NCBI GenBank assembly: GCA_934636105.1
Contig: CAKTZR010000007.1
Coordinates: forward strand, 1 to 64,000
Direction of reading: 5' to 3'
DNA: 64,000 nucleotides
Source: an uncultured Clostridia bacterium
GTDB lineage: Bacteria > Bacillota > Clostridia > Christensenellales > Aristaeellaceae
Shown: piece after piece, positions 1 through 7,018 of the stretch
How positions within the stretch are numbered: the stretch's first letter is position 1
How the letters are laid out: every line of letters starts with the position of its first letter
Notes under the pieces: model-generated
Told to the model about the DNA's origin: nothing
Seen by the model: only the letters and a program-made list of their open reading frames with translations
Database searches by the model: none
Position numbers and translations under genes: made by a program

Positions 1-182
1 GGCGCGTTCCCCGCCTCGTCCACGTCGGTATAGAAAATCCGCCTCGGCTTCAAATACTCGCGAACCGCAATGTCGTAGCCCATGTTCGCGTAAACCTTGA
101 AGCTCTCCTCGTATTCGCTCACGTCCTCCGCATCTTCGTCCAGCTGACGAAGCGCCTGCGCGATAATCTGGCTCAGCGTCAC
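1..182 (-). CDS. Phage head-tail adaptor-like protein, partial (C-terminus outside window)
   Basis: The reading frame begins at a GTG (180-182, minus strand) and runs off the left edge, so only about 60 residues are visible. It starts VTLSQIIAQALRQL and is acidic and helical. A GGGGAG ribosome binding site lies about 10 nt upstream, inside the end of the preceding gene, which indicates translational coupling. Its place directly after the capsid gene and a 91-aa protein is where tailed phages usually encode a head-tail connector or adaptor, and that position is the basis of the call. I do not recognise a specific family from this fragment. Confidence 0.55.
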   Translation of the reverse strand, partial: MTLSQIIAQALRQLDEDAEDVSEYEESFKVYANMGYDIAVREYLKPRRIFYTDVDEAGNA

Positions 183-186
183 GCTC

Positions 187-462
187 TCACATCTCCCCGC
201 AGCTTTTCAAAATCTCCGCCACCGCCGCGGGCATCTGGCATTCCCTGCCGCGCAGGAAGTAAAAACTCACGCCGTTCAGCCCCGCAAAAACAACGTCGTC
301 CTTGCTGCCCGGCGTCATCGGCAGCGTCGTCTTGACCACCTCGCCGCCCGCACAGCCCGCGTCCGCCATCATCCTGCGCAGATTCTTCTGCGTCTTTTCG
401 CACTTGCCGGAGAGCATCGCGCTCGTCTTTTTCATCGTCGCCGTCGTGTTGATGTTCGCCAT
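187..462 (-). CDS. Small phage structural-module protein, 91 aa, unknown function
   Basis: I chose the ATG giving MANINTTATMKK because a GGGAGG site sits 7-8 nt upstream; a longer in-frame version adds 13 residues without a ribosome binding site. The protein is Lys-rich at the N-terminus and has four cysteines, three of them in the first half. It lies between the capsid gene and the putative adaptor in the late operon. Its stop (ATGTGA) is immediately followed by the GTG of the next gene. No family is recognised; a head decoration or completion protein would fit the position, but that is inference. Confidence 0.6.
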   Translation of the reverse strand: MANINTTATMKKTSAMLSGKCEKTQKNLRRMMADAGCAGGEVVKTTLPMTPGSKDDVVFAGLNGVSFYFLRGRECQMPAAVAEILKSCGEM

Positions 463-525
463 CTTTTTTCCTCCCAATCTGCAATTTTTCTTGTTTTTCA
501 TTTCAAAGCTTCTTTAAGCGCATCC

Positions 526-601
526 CCTGCCTCCCTCCTTGAGGGAGGTGGTCGCCGCAGCGGCCGGAAGGAGTTCTCGCCCGCGTGAGCGGTGGAAGGA
601 G
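526..601 (-). repeat. Family A hairpin repeat downstream of capsid gene
   Basis: On the minus strand the capsid stop codon TGA runs straight into CTCCTTCC. A second copy of the ACTCCTTCC start follows, then the terminator-like hairpin made of CCTCCCTC and GAGGGAGG. It separates the capsid gene from the next phage gene. Confidence 0.8.
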
Positions 602-1546
602 TCACGCGCTGAACCCGCACTCAATCCGCACCGCGTATTCCGGCTGAAGCATCTTCACGCCAAAGCCGTCCATCTTCCAGCCCACCGTTGAAATCTGGTC
701 GAGCGGGTCCGCCGTGCCCGCGCTGCCCGCCGGCTTGACGATCACGCGCGGCTTTGCGCCCTTCAGGCTCGTCACGCCGTAAGCGTACTGACCCAGCACA
801 ATCACACTCGCCACGTCAGCCTTGTTCGCACCCGCCTCGGCAAAAATCTTCGCTTCGGTCGTCTCCACCAGCCGCACGCCGAACAGCCGGCCGACTTCGC
901 CCGTGTAGATGTTCTCCTTGTCCTGATACTGACTCACCTTCACAAAAGCTTCGTCCTCCTGCAAATCGTACATCGTGTCCGGCCCGACAATCGCGACGTA
1001 GTAGCCGCCGAACGTCTGCGCGTGATTCTTCTTGAGCGTCTTCACCGCCTTTCGAAGCTCCCTGCTGGTCAGCTTGTCCTCGGCCGTCAGGCTGGCGCGG
1101 CTCGTCTTGCCGTTCGCGTAAATCACGTTCGCGCACTTCGCCAGCTCCTCGCGCACCACTGCATCGATGCTTCGCGCGCCCGCGTCGCCAAAGAGCTTTG
1201 TCCGGCGCATGATGTCCATATCCAAATGCGTCAAATCCAGCTTGTCCGTGCATCGCGCGTATTCGCCGTACTGCTGAAGCTGCACCGTCACCTCGGTTTC
1301 GGCCAGCATCACGCTTTCGCCCGGGTCGCCCTCACTGAGCGCCTTTGTGTTCGTCTCCAGCGGAATCAGCTTGCGCATGTTCATCACCAAACCGCTGTGC
1401 GGCGGCATGCGGTGCTCGTCGCCAAACTGCAAATGCACCAGATTCGGTTCAAACGTCCGCAGCAGTTCGCGGTTGTAATAGGTCTGCATGCCTGCGCTCA
1501 AGCCGTTGCTCGTCGTCATGTTCGTATCCGTATTCGTGTAAGCCAT
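602..1546 (-). CDS. Phage major capsid protein, N4-gp56 family type
   Basis: The 314-aa protein starts MAYTNTDTNMTTSNGLSAGMQ, followed by a segment on extended strands (TYYNRELLRTFEPNLVHLQF), a G-loop-like region and a C-terminal PEYAVRIECGFSA. Overall length and order resemble the N4-gp56/P22-type HK97-fold capsid family, recalled from family knowledge. An AGGAGG ribosome binding site precedes the ATG. It follows terminase, portal and scaffold-like genes in the classic tailed-phage order, which strongly supports the call. Its stop codon abuts a family A repeat. The capsid forms the icosahedral shell that packages DNA. Confidence 0.85.
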   Translation of the reverse strand: MAYTNTDTNMTTSNGLSAGMQTYYNRELLRTFEPNLVHLQFGDEHRMPPHSGLVMNMRKLIPLETNTKALSEGDPGESVMLAETEVTVQLQQYGEYARCTDKLDLTHLDMDIMRRTKLFGDAGARSIDAVVREELAKCANVIYANGKTSRASLTAEDKLTSRELRKAVKTLKKNHAQTFGGYYVAIVGPDTMYDLQEDEAFVKVSQYQDKENIYTGEVGRLFGVRLVETTEAKIFAEAGANKADVASVIVLGQYAYGVTSLKGAKPRVIVKPAGSAGTADPLDQISTVGWKMDGFGVKMLQPEYAVRIECGFSA

Positions 1547-1628
1547 CTTCTTCCTCCTATTTGGGTTTATCTCAAATCCATTTTTGATGAAAAAGCTTCA
1601 TTTTCCATCCAAAGCTTCTTATATTAAA

Positions 1629-1679
1629 AGCCTCCCTCCTGGAGGGAGGTGGCACGACGAAGTCGTGACGGAAGGAGTT
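1629..1679 (-). repeat. Family A hairpin repeat downstream of scaffold-like gene
   Basis: On the minus strand the sequence reads TAACTCCTTCC directly from the stop codon of the scaffold-like gene. Next come a GTCACGA/TCGTGCC stem with CTTCG loop and then CCTCCCTC-CAG-GAGGGAGG-CTTTT. The end of the element has the form of an intrinsic terminator for minus-strand transcription, yet it lies inside the late operon. Confidence 0.85.
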
Positions 1680-2112
1680 ATTCCATCCTCACCTTTTTCC
1701 CCATCATCATCGCTTCCTGCGCCCGCTTGGAGAACGCCGCAAACTCCCTGTCGCTCATCTGCTCGATGGCGCTGCCCGGGCGTGCCGCCCCCGCCGCCGT
1801 CGTCCGCGTAATCGGCACCGGGCCTTTCCGCGCCGCAGCCGCCGCCAGCATGCGCTTCAAGTACCCGCAGGCCGCACGCACCACGCCGTGGCCGTTTGCG
1901 ATTTCCTGCCGCACGCCCTCGTCCTGCGTCATCGCGTCCAGCTCGTGCGTCGTCCAGCCGTCCTCAAACAGCTCGCCCAAGCCCTGTCGCAGCGCCGCAA
2001 TCAGCTCGTCGTTTTCCTCCGCCTGTTGCTGCTGCACCTCGTCGGTCAGGTTTTCCTCCAGCTCGTCCACGCCGATCTCCTCGCCCGGCACAATCATCAC
2101 GCTTTCTTCCAT
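1678..2112 (-). CDS. Probable phage scaffolding protein
   Basis: The 144-aa protein is acidic, Gln/Glu-rich and predicted mostly helical (a QQQQAEENDEL stretch near residues 27-37), with a basic C-terminus (KRAQEAMMMGKKVRME). Small acidic helical proteins with basic tails encoded between portal and capsid are typically scaffolding proteins that guide capsid assembly. A GGAGAAAAGG ribosome binding site precedes the ATG. There is no protease gene between portal and capsid. Identity as scaffold rests on position and composition; I see no diagnostic motif. Confidence 0.55.
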   Translation of the reverse strand: MEESVMIVPGEEIGVDELEENLTDEVQQQQAEENDELIAALRQGLGELFEDGWTTHELDAMTQDEGVRQEIANGHGVVRAACGYLKRMLAAAAARKGPVPITRTTAAGAARPGSAIEQMSDREFAAFSKRAQEAMMMGKKVRME

Positions 2113-2245
2113 CCTTTTCTCCTTTCTTCTTTCAGGTTACGCGGCGGTCAAGCCCTCCGGCCTTGCCGCCGAATGACCCTAAGGGCTTTCCGATCGCCCT
2201 TAGGAATCCTTCGGGTTCCATCTCTAAGAAGCTAAACTGCCTCTT

Positions 2246-2294
2246 GCCTCCCTCTTTGAGGGAGGTGTCACGCCGAAGGCGTGACGGAAGGAGT
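2246..2294 (-). repeat. Family A hairpin repeat overlapping the portal 3' end
   Basis: The element begins inside the portal reading frame (ACTCCTTCCGTCACGCC on the minus strand) and supplies its last eight codons and its TGA stop. The loop is CTTCG with a CACGC/GCGTG stem, followed by CCTCCCTC-AAA-GAGGGAGG. Confidence 0.85.
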
Positions 2295-3920
2295 CGCATT
2301 CTCCCGAATCGCCCTCAACACGCCTTCCTTGCTTCGATAGCCCTCCATCAGCCGAATCACCGTCTCCGGCGGCAGCGGCGTTCCCGCGTCCGCGCAGATT
2401 TTAACCGCTTCCATCAGGAATTCGTTGTCCGCCTGAATCTGGTTCGGGTTGCCGCGCTGCACCTGCACGCGCACGGTGTAAGCGGGTCTGGGCAGCGCGC
2501 CGCCGCGCTTGTCGGGCGCAACCAGTTCAATGATCCGCTCCCGCATCCCGCCGTTTGAGTTCCACCCGCCGATGATCCGCAGCTTGCGCCCCGGCTCCAT
2601 GTATTCGCTGAGTACCCAGAGAATCTGCTCGATCATCCGCCGAAACGCGTCCTTGAATCGCTCCCCGTGCCATCGCGTGATTTTGCCGCCCGCCTCCTGT
2701 AAGTAGTGGATGGCCGTGCCCGCCGTCACGTTGAGGCCGCCCTCGCCGCGCGTGAACTGGTTCTGTCCGCAGTCCTGCTTCATCGTGTCGGCCAGATAGC
2801 GCATCATCTCGTAAACCTGCCCGTTGATCGGCGCGGCCTGCACCGTCTGCATCACCTCGCGGATGTCGTTGCCCTCCCACTCGATGATGGTCTTGCGCAG
2901 GTCGGCCACGTCGTCCGGGTTCACGCCGCTTCCCCGTCGAATGAAGTGCCGCTGTACGCTGCTTTCTCTCGCGTTGTCGTCGATGTACTTGGCATATCGG
3001 TCAATCGCCGTCTGCGTGTCGTAGTAGTCGTGGATCAGCCCCGTGCCGAACGGCCTGCGCCATGCGTCGCGATATTTGTACAGCACAAAGGGATAGTCCC
3101 CGTGCGCGTACAGCCCGTCCGGGTATGCGCTTTCCGCGCCGTAGCCCGTCTCCGTGCTGAATAGCAGCGCCCGCCCCGCGGCCTGCGCCATGTGGATGTG
3201 CGTCCGCTTCGTCGCCGCGTCGTATTTCTTGTACCAGAATTCCAGCAGCGTCACCCGCGTGTCGCCTTCCGGGGTCTGTCGTTCGTCCTCTCTGGCGTAT
3301 TCGTCGCCCGTCACATAGCCCTTCGCCTGCGGATAGTGCTCCTCCACCCACGCCACGCTCGTGCGCGTCGCCTTGAAGCACCCCCGCCCGTCCTGAATGT
3401 CTTCGTACATCGGGTCAGGGTAGAAGTCTTCGGGATGCCACGCCAGCACGTTGACCATGCCCTCGCCGTCTTCCAGATTTTCGTCCCAAAAGACCTGCGC
3501 CACGCCCGTGCCCGTCACGATGGCGTCTTCCATCAGCGTCTGATATTTGCCCGGCCACCCCGCGCGGTAAAGCACAAAGCTCACCACGTCGTCCATCTCC
3601 TCGGCGCTCTGCGCGGTTTCCTCCCGTTCGGGCAGCATGATGGCTTCCGGCAGATTGTCGATCTGGTCGGCGATCATGTTGTCCACGCAGCTTCCCAGCG
3701 TGTTGCCCGTCGGTGCGGTTCGGCTCCGCTCGTCCGGCCGCCGCGCCCGCAGCATGCGCGCCCTGCGCATCTGCTCGTGTTCTTCGCGCAGCTGGTCATA
3801 GAAGCAGTCGAACAGCGCATACATCCGCGCCACCAGCGCCCTTTCCGTCATGGAAATCGGCTGGCTTTCCGCCGCATCCCAACGCCGCTTGCTCTCCCGC
3901 CTGTCGCCCACCTCGTTCAT
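2268..3920 (-). CDS. Phage portal protein (P22-like type)
   Basis: The 550-aa protein (start MNEVGDRRESKRRW, 8 nt after an AAGGAGG site; an upstream ATG two codons earlier is too close to that site) contains segments typical of P22-type portals. Examples are DNMIADQIDNLPEAI near the N-terminus, a GTGVAQVFWD motif near residue 110, DTQTAIDRYAKYIDDNARES near 290, and TAGTAIHYLQEAGGKITRW near 410. Portals form the dodecameric DNA entry channel at one capsid vertex. The last residues (ATPSVTPSA) are encoded by a family A repeat, so the native C-terminus was replaced or extended. Next genes are terminase upstream and scaffold downstream. Confidence 0.88.
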   Translation of the reverse strand: MNEVGDRRESKRRWDAAESQPISMTERALVARMYALFDCFYDQLREEHEQMRRARMLRARRPDERSRTAPTGNTLGSCVDNMIADQIDNLPEAIMLPEREETAQSAEEMDDVVSFVLYRAGWPGKYQTLMEDAIVTGTGVAQVFWDENLEDGEGMVNVLAWHPEDFYPDPMYEDIQDGRGCFKATRTSVAWVEEHYPQAKGYVTGDEYAREDERQTPEGDTRVTLLEFWYKKYDAATKRTHIHMAQAAGRALLFSTETGYGAESAYPDGLYAHGDYPFVLYKYRDAWRRPFGTGLIHDYYDTQTAIDRYAKYIDDNARESSVQRHFIRRGSGVNPDDVADLRKTIIEWEGNDIREVMQTVQAAPINGQVYEMMRYLADTMKQDCGQNQFTRGEGGLNVTAGTAIHYLQEAGGKITRWHGERFKDAFRRMIEQILWVLSEYMEPGRKLRIIGGWNSNGGMRERIIELVAPDKRGGALPRPAYTVRVQVQRGNPNQIQADNEFLMEAVKICADAGTPLPPETVIRLMEGYRSKEGVLRAIRENATPSVTPSA

Positions 3921-3951
3921 GCTCATCTCCTCCTTTCTCCAGTAGCTCGTT

Positions 3952-3976
3952 GTAGGGGCGCAAATGGCGCGTCCGC
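3952..3976 (+). repeat. Family C short repeat (GTAGGGGCGC type)
   Basis: GTAGGGGCGCAAATGGCGCG followed by TCC sits between the terminase tail and the portal start. A near-identical 23-nt unit, in the opposite orientation, lies at 38011-38033. The core is an imperfect palindrome (GGGGCGC...GCGCGTCC). Function unknown. Confidence 0.5.
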
Positions 3977-4022
3977 TTTTTGTACAGAATTTCTTTTTGA
4001 CTGCTTTGCCGCTTATACCAAA

Positions 4023-4122
4023 AGCCTCCCTCTTAGAGGGACGTTCCTACATCGTCGCCGCCTGTGGCGGATTCAGACGATGTGGAACGCCGAAGGTTGT
4101 CAGCGAAGCTGACGGAAGGAGT
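4023..4122 (-). repeat. Family A repeat, extended form, captured as terminase tail
   Basis: On the minus strand ACTCCTTCCGTCAGCTTCGC opens the element. A long extra hairpin follows, with arms complementary between about 4042-4058 and 4072-4088 around a GCCGCC/GGCGG core, and the CCCTC-TAA-GAGGG hairpin closes it. The TAA in that last loop is the stop codon of the terminase gene. Confidence 0.8.
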
Positions 4123-5481
4123 CGTCCTCCTCCTCGGCGCAATCGGCCTTGACATCAAAAAATACCGCGTCTCGTCATAGATGTGGTCTTCCCCCGCGGT
4201 ATCGATGTCCTCCGGCTTCCGCGCGTCGTAAACCAGCGCCGGAATTGTCCTTCGGAAGTCCCTGCAGTTCTCGAAAACGTAGAGCATCGGCCGCCCTTCC
4301 TCGTCAAATTTCAGGCGCTCGTGCAGCTGCATCTTGCCCGGCAGCCGCGTGTTGTCCCCCTTCATGAAGGTCACGCCGTTGAATACCCTTCGAATCTGCT
4401 CCTCCACGCTCAGGCCCCGGCTTCTGTCCCAAATCGCCGGATCTGCAATGCCGCTGACGTGCAGGCCCTCCTCAAATTCCGGCTCCATCAGGTCGGCCAG
4501 CCGCCGCGCAATCTCGCCGGGCGGGCAGGTGATGCCGACGTTCGCTTCCCCCGGCACGCAGCCGTAAAGCTCCTTGTATCGGTAGACCCGCCCCTCCTCG
4601 TCCACCGCCCAAACGCCAAAAGAAAAAGGCCGCGTGTATCCGTGGTCGAAGCTGACCACCCGCGTCCAGTGCCATGGAATTTTGAACGGTTTGATGACGT
4701 GCGTGTAGAACCCGTCGTCGTAGTGCGTCGGATCGTCCACGAACTCCGGGAAAGCCTGCCCGTCGAACGCGTCCCATTTGCCCAGCAGCAGCGCTTCCCG
4801 CAGCGCTTTGGGCTTCTGCTCCAATTCGATGATGTAGTCCCGCGTGATGTGCGGATTGTCCATCGCCGTCGCCGGGATGTATTCAATCCGCCGCACGCTC
4901 ACCCCGCCGAGGATGCTGCTTTCGACCGTCGCTTCTGCGACGCGCTGCCCCGTGCCCGTCGCGTCCACGAATCGCGCTTTCACCCACGCGTGCCCCGGCC
5001 CGCCGGGATTGCTCGCGCATCGCACGCAGGGCGTAATCCCCAGCCGCTTTTCCGCGCGCAGCCTCGTCCTCAGATAATCGTACATGGGCTTCGTGAAATG
5101 GGTCAGTTCGTCGAAGTACAGCCAGTGGATTTCCGCGCCCTGGTACTTGAGCAGCCCTTCGCCCTCGTTGCTCAGGTGGCAGAAATGAACCACGCTCCCG
5201 TTGGTCAGCCGCAGCTCGTGCGCGCTTGAGACGTATTTGCCCAGCTCCTTCGGCGCAATGCGCAGCATCGTGCGCACCAGCGTCATTTCCAGTTCGGGGT
5301 ACGTCCGCCTGAACAGATACGCGTGCGTCTGCGGATATTTCAGGCATCGCATCAGCGCGTCCCAGCAGATCGCGTAGCTCTTTCCGCCGCCGGCCGCCCC
5401 GCCGTAGAGCACTTCGTCCGCCGTGCTCGCGTGGAAAGCCAGCTGCTTTTCCGTCGGCCGATAGGCCAGCTCAAGCTCCAT
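4033..5481 (-). CDS. Phage terminase large subunit (ATPase/nuclease)
   Basis: The 482-aa protein carries a Walker A motif GGAAGGGKS at residues 27-35 and a Walker B-like IHWLYFDEL near residue 120. A RNase H-fold nuclease region begins around VSFDHGYTRPF (about 277), with further acidic positions in GIADPAIWD and DTAGEDH. Large terminases drive DNA packaging through the portal and cut concatemers. An AAAGGAGG site precedes the ATG and terS ends 4 nt upstream. The last 28 residues (from TPSVSFADNLRR) are encoded by a family A repeat, so the native end is altered. The catalytic residues appear intact. Confidence 0.92.
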   Translation of the reverse strand: MELELAYRPTEKQLAFHASTADEVLYGGAAGGGKSYAICWDALMRCLKYPQTHAYLFRRTYPELEMTLVRTMLRIAPKELGKYVSSAHELRLTNGSVVHFCHLSNEGEGLLKYQGAEIHWLYFDELTHFTKPMYDYLRTRLRAEKRLGITPCVRCASNPGGPGHAWVKARFVDATGTGQRVAEATVESSILGGVSVRRIEYIPATAMDNPHITRDYIIELEQKPKALREALLLGKWDAFDGQAFPEFVDDPTHYDDGFYTHVIKPFKIPWHWTRVVSFDHGYTRPFSFGVWAVDEEGRVYRYKELYGCVPGEANVGITCPPGEIARRLADLMEPEFEEGLHVSGIADPAIWDRSRGLSVEEQIRRVFNGVTFMKGDNTRLPGKMQLHERLKFDEEGRPMLYVFENCRDFRRTIPALVYDARKPEDIDTAGEDHIYDETRYFLMSRPIAPRRRTTPSVSFADNLRRSTSSESATGGDDVGTSL

Positions 5482-5485
5482 GGCT

Positions 5486-5896
5486 TTATTCCTCCTTTCT
5501 TTTTTCCGCGCTTTCCGGCATGCCTAAAGGCGGCGCGCCCGATGCAAATCGAATCATCACGTCGCTTTTGCTCTCCTTCGGCACGCGCACGCCCGCCCGG
5601 TCGAGGATGTCTTTCGCCGCCCGCTGGCTGATTGTCTCGCTCACTTCGCTTTTCGCCAGCAGGGCCGCCTGCCGCCGCGCCGCTTCCTCCGCGCTCTTGT
5701 TCACGCAGATCTGCGCCCGCAGCTTCGCCGCCTCGCTTCGCTTTTTGTAGGTTTCCAGCCGCGCCAAATCGCCCAGCACCGTCTTCACCTGCCGCAGGCT
5801 GATGTTCAGCGCCTGCGCAATCTCGTTTTCCTCTCGGTTCTCCTCAAAGTAAAGCCGAACCACCTCGCCCTTCACGCTTTCCGTCATTCTTCCCAT
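5486..5896 (-). CDS. Phage terminase small subunit-like DNA-binding protein
   Basis: I chose the ATG giving MGRMTESVKGEVVRLYF because GGAGG lies 7 nt upstream; a 170-aa version extends through poorly translatable sequence. The 136-aa protein has an N-terminal helix-turn-helix (ENEIAQALNISLRQVKTVLGD, residues about 20-40) followed by a Lys/Arg/Ala-rich helical part. Position just before the large subunit fits the small terminase, which recognises the packaging site. The sequence is divergent, so the call rests on context plus the helix-turn-helix. Confidence 0.7.
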   Translation of the reverse strand: MGRMTESVKGEVVRLYFEENREENEIAQALNISLRQVKTVLGDLARLETYKKRSEAAKLRAQICVNKSAEEAARRQAALLAKSEVSETISQRAAKDILDRAGVRVPKESKSDVMIRFASGAPPLGMPESAEKRKEE

Positions 5897-6035
5897 CTTC
5901 ATCCCTCCTTTCATTTTGGGCACGAAAAAAGCCGCTCCCCCTCGGAAACGGCTCATGCCCATCTTATTTTCGCCAAAGAAGCTCCCATTTCCGGGCACAA
6001 GGTGTTCCTGCTTTAAGCAGCTTTCGTGCGCTCCT

Positions 6036-6085
6036 TGCCTCCCTCTTTGAGGGAGGTGTCACACCGTAGGTGTGACGGAAGGAGT
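6036..6085 (-). repeat. Family A hairpin repeat between ArpU-like gene and terS
   Basis: Reads AACTCCTTCCGTCACACC on the minus strand with a CTACG loop (stem CACAC/GTGTG), then CCTCCCTC-AAA-GAGGGAGG. The stem differs from other copies by matched changes on both arms. Confidence 0.85.
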
Positions 6086-6219
6086 TCGCGTCCCCTTACC
6101 TTCTTTGACTGATGATATCATACCACATCTTTTTCCGCACCGCAACCTGACATTTGGCGGACATTTTTCTGACCCCGTCCGGACATTCCGCGGACGTCAG
6201 CCGGACATTTTTTCCGTCC

Positions 6220-6636
6220 TCATGCCCCTGTTTCTTCCTTCCCATCCCCCTTTTCAATCTCCCGCTTGTATCGCCGAACCTGCCTTTCGCATCGATCCGT
6301 GATCCTCGCCGTGTCCTCCATATTCATCCCGCAAATGTAGTAATATAAGCAAAAAGCATATGCGCCGCTTTTCATGCCGATCATCGCGTCCCGCGCTTCC
6401 TTTTCGTAATCGCGCAGCCGTTTTTCTTCCCGCTCCAGCGATTTTTCCAGCGATTCTTTCAGCATCAGCTTCATTTCCAGCCCATGCGGCACGCCGCCTT
6501 TCCCTCTGGGCATTCCGTCCAGCTGTACGCCCTGAACCACCGCCGCCCTCGCATCCTCCAGCCGCTCCTTCAATTCCCGAACCAGCCTCGCCTGACTCCT
6601 CACGCGCAGCAGCGCCTGCCTGTCCTTTTCCGTCAT
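6220..6636 (-). CDS. ArpU/RinA-like phage late transcription regulator
   Basis: The 138-aa protein is highly charged. Its helical N-terminal half (RELKERLEDARAAV, KEREEKRLRDYEK-like region) is followed by a C-terminal sigma-region-4-like helix-turn-helix (YYYICGMNMEDTARITDRC then ERQVRRYKREIEKG). This arrangement is typical of ArpU/RinA-type activators of Gram-positive phage late genes, which sit directly before the terminase genes as here. It begins 37 nt after a 37-residue Cys protein in the same transcript. I infer that it activates the head genes; no target site was identified. Confidence 0.65.
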   Translation of the reverse strand: MTEKDRQALLRVRSQARLVRELKERLEDARAAVVQGVQLDGMPRGKGGVPHGLEMKLMLKESLEKSLEREEKRLRDYEKEARDAMIGMKSGAYAFCLYYYICGMNMEDTARITDRCERQVRRYKREIEKGDGKEETGA

Positions 6637-6673
6637 GCTTTTCTCCCCTTTTGCATCTGCCGGCCTGTCCGGC

Positions 6674-6787
6674 TCACATCTCAGCGATCCATGTTTCCTC
6701 GTCTTCCATCCGTTTCAGCCGCCGCTCCTCGCAAAGCCCGCAGCCGTCGCATTCTTCCTTGAGGTATAGCACACAGGAAAACGCCAT
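6674..6787 (-). CDS. 37-residue Cys-motif small phage protein
   Basis: This short gene starts with ATG after a consensus AAGGAGG site (7 nt spacing) and reads MAFSCVLYLKEECDGCGLC, then a charged tail ending WIAEM. The CDGCGLC segment resembles half of a metal-binding knuckle and could bind zinc as a dimer. An in-frame upstream ATG at 6829 would add 14 residues but has only a weak binding site. It is the first gene of the prophage operon, 38 nt before the ArpU-like gene. Function unknown. Confidence 0.6.
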   Translation of the reverse strand: MAFSCVLYLKEECDGCGLCEERRLKRMEDEETWIAEM

Positions 6788-6855
6788 TTTTTCCTCCTTG
6801 CGTCCGTCGTTTCGTCTCACCGTCTTCATCCCGTTCGCATTCCGGGGCAGCAATG

Positions 6856-6869
6856 CGAACGTATGTTCC
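6856..6869. promoter_or_regulatory. LexA (DinR) SOS box over the prophage operon start site
   Basis: The plus strand reads CGAACGTATGTTCC, matching every position of the Gram-positive LexA consensus CGAACRNRYGTTYC. It lies two bases downstream of the -10 hexamer and covers the expected start site, an ideal place for repression. This implies SOS (DNA damage) control of the head operon; direct binding is not shown by sequence alone. Confidence 0.8.
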
Positions 6870-6870
6870 C

Positions 6871-6899
6871 ATTTTACGTGATATCCCCCGCTTTGTCAA
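6871..6899 (-). promoter_or_regulatory. Promoter of prophage packaging/head operon
   Basis: Minus strand TTGACA (6894-6899), a 17-nt spacer, then TAAAAT (6871-6876). Expected start near 6864, inside the LexA box, about 75 nt before the small Cys gene. Confidence 0.8.
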
Positions 6900-6941
6900 C
6901 CCGTCCCCCTGTCCAATTCCGTCTGTTTTCCCTTCCCTTAT

Positions 6942-6970
6942 CAAAAAAAGACGCAGGATTTTTTCCCACG
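6942..6970 (-). terminator. Probable terminator after cca
   Basis: Minus strand CGTGGG/CCTGCG stem (two G-T pairs) followed by TCTTTTTTT. It separates the cca transcript from the prophage promoter and marks the likely prophage/host boundary. Confidence 0.5.
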
Positions 6971-7018
6971 CCAACTTTCTGCTCGTTTCATCGAAGAATC
7001 AACTTTACATTCTAAGCT

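Noticed and set aside
526..601. Family A hairpins as phage packaging or regulatory sites
   Set aside because: The same elements occur across host operons far from the prophage, so they are not phage-specific.
6681..6974. 97-codon frame overlapping the prophage promoter and Cys protein
   Set aside because: It would begin upstream of the promoter and overlaps the better supported 37-codon gene in another frame.
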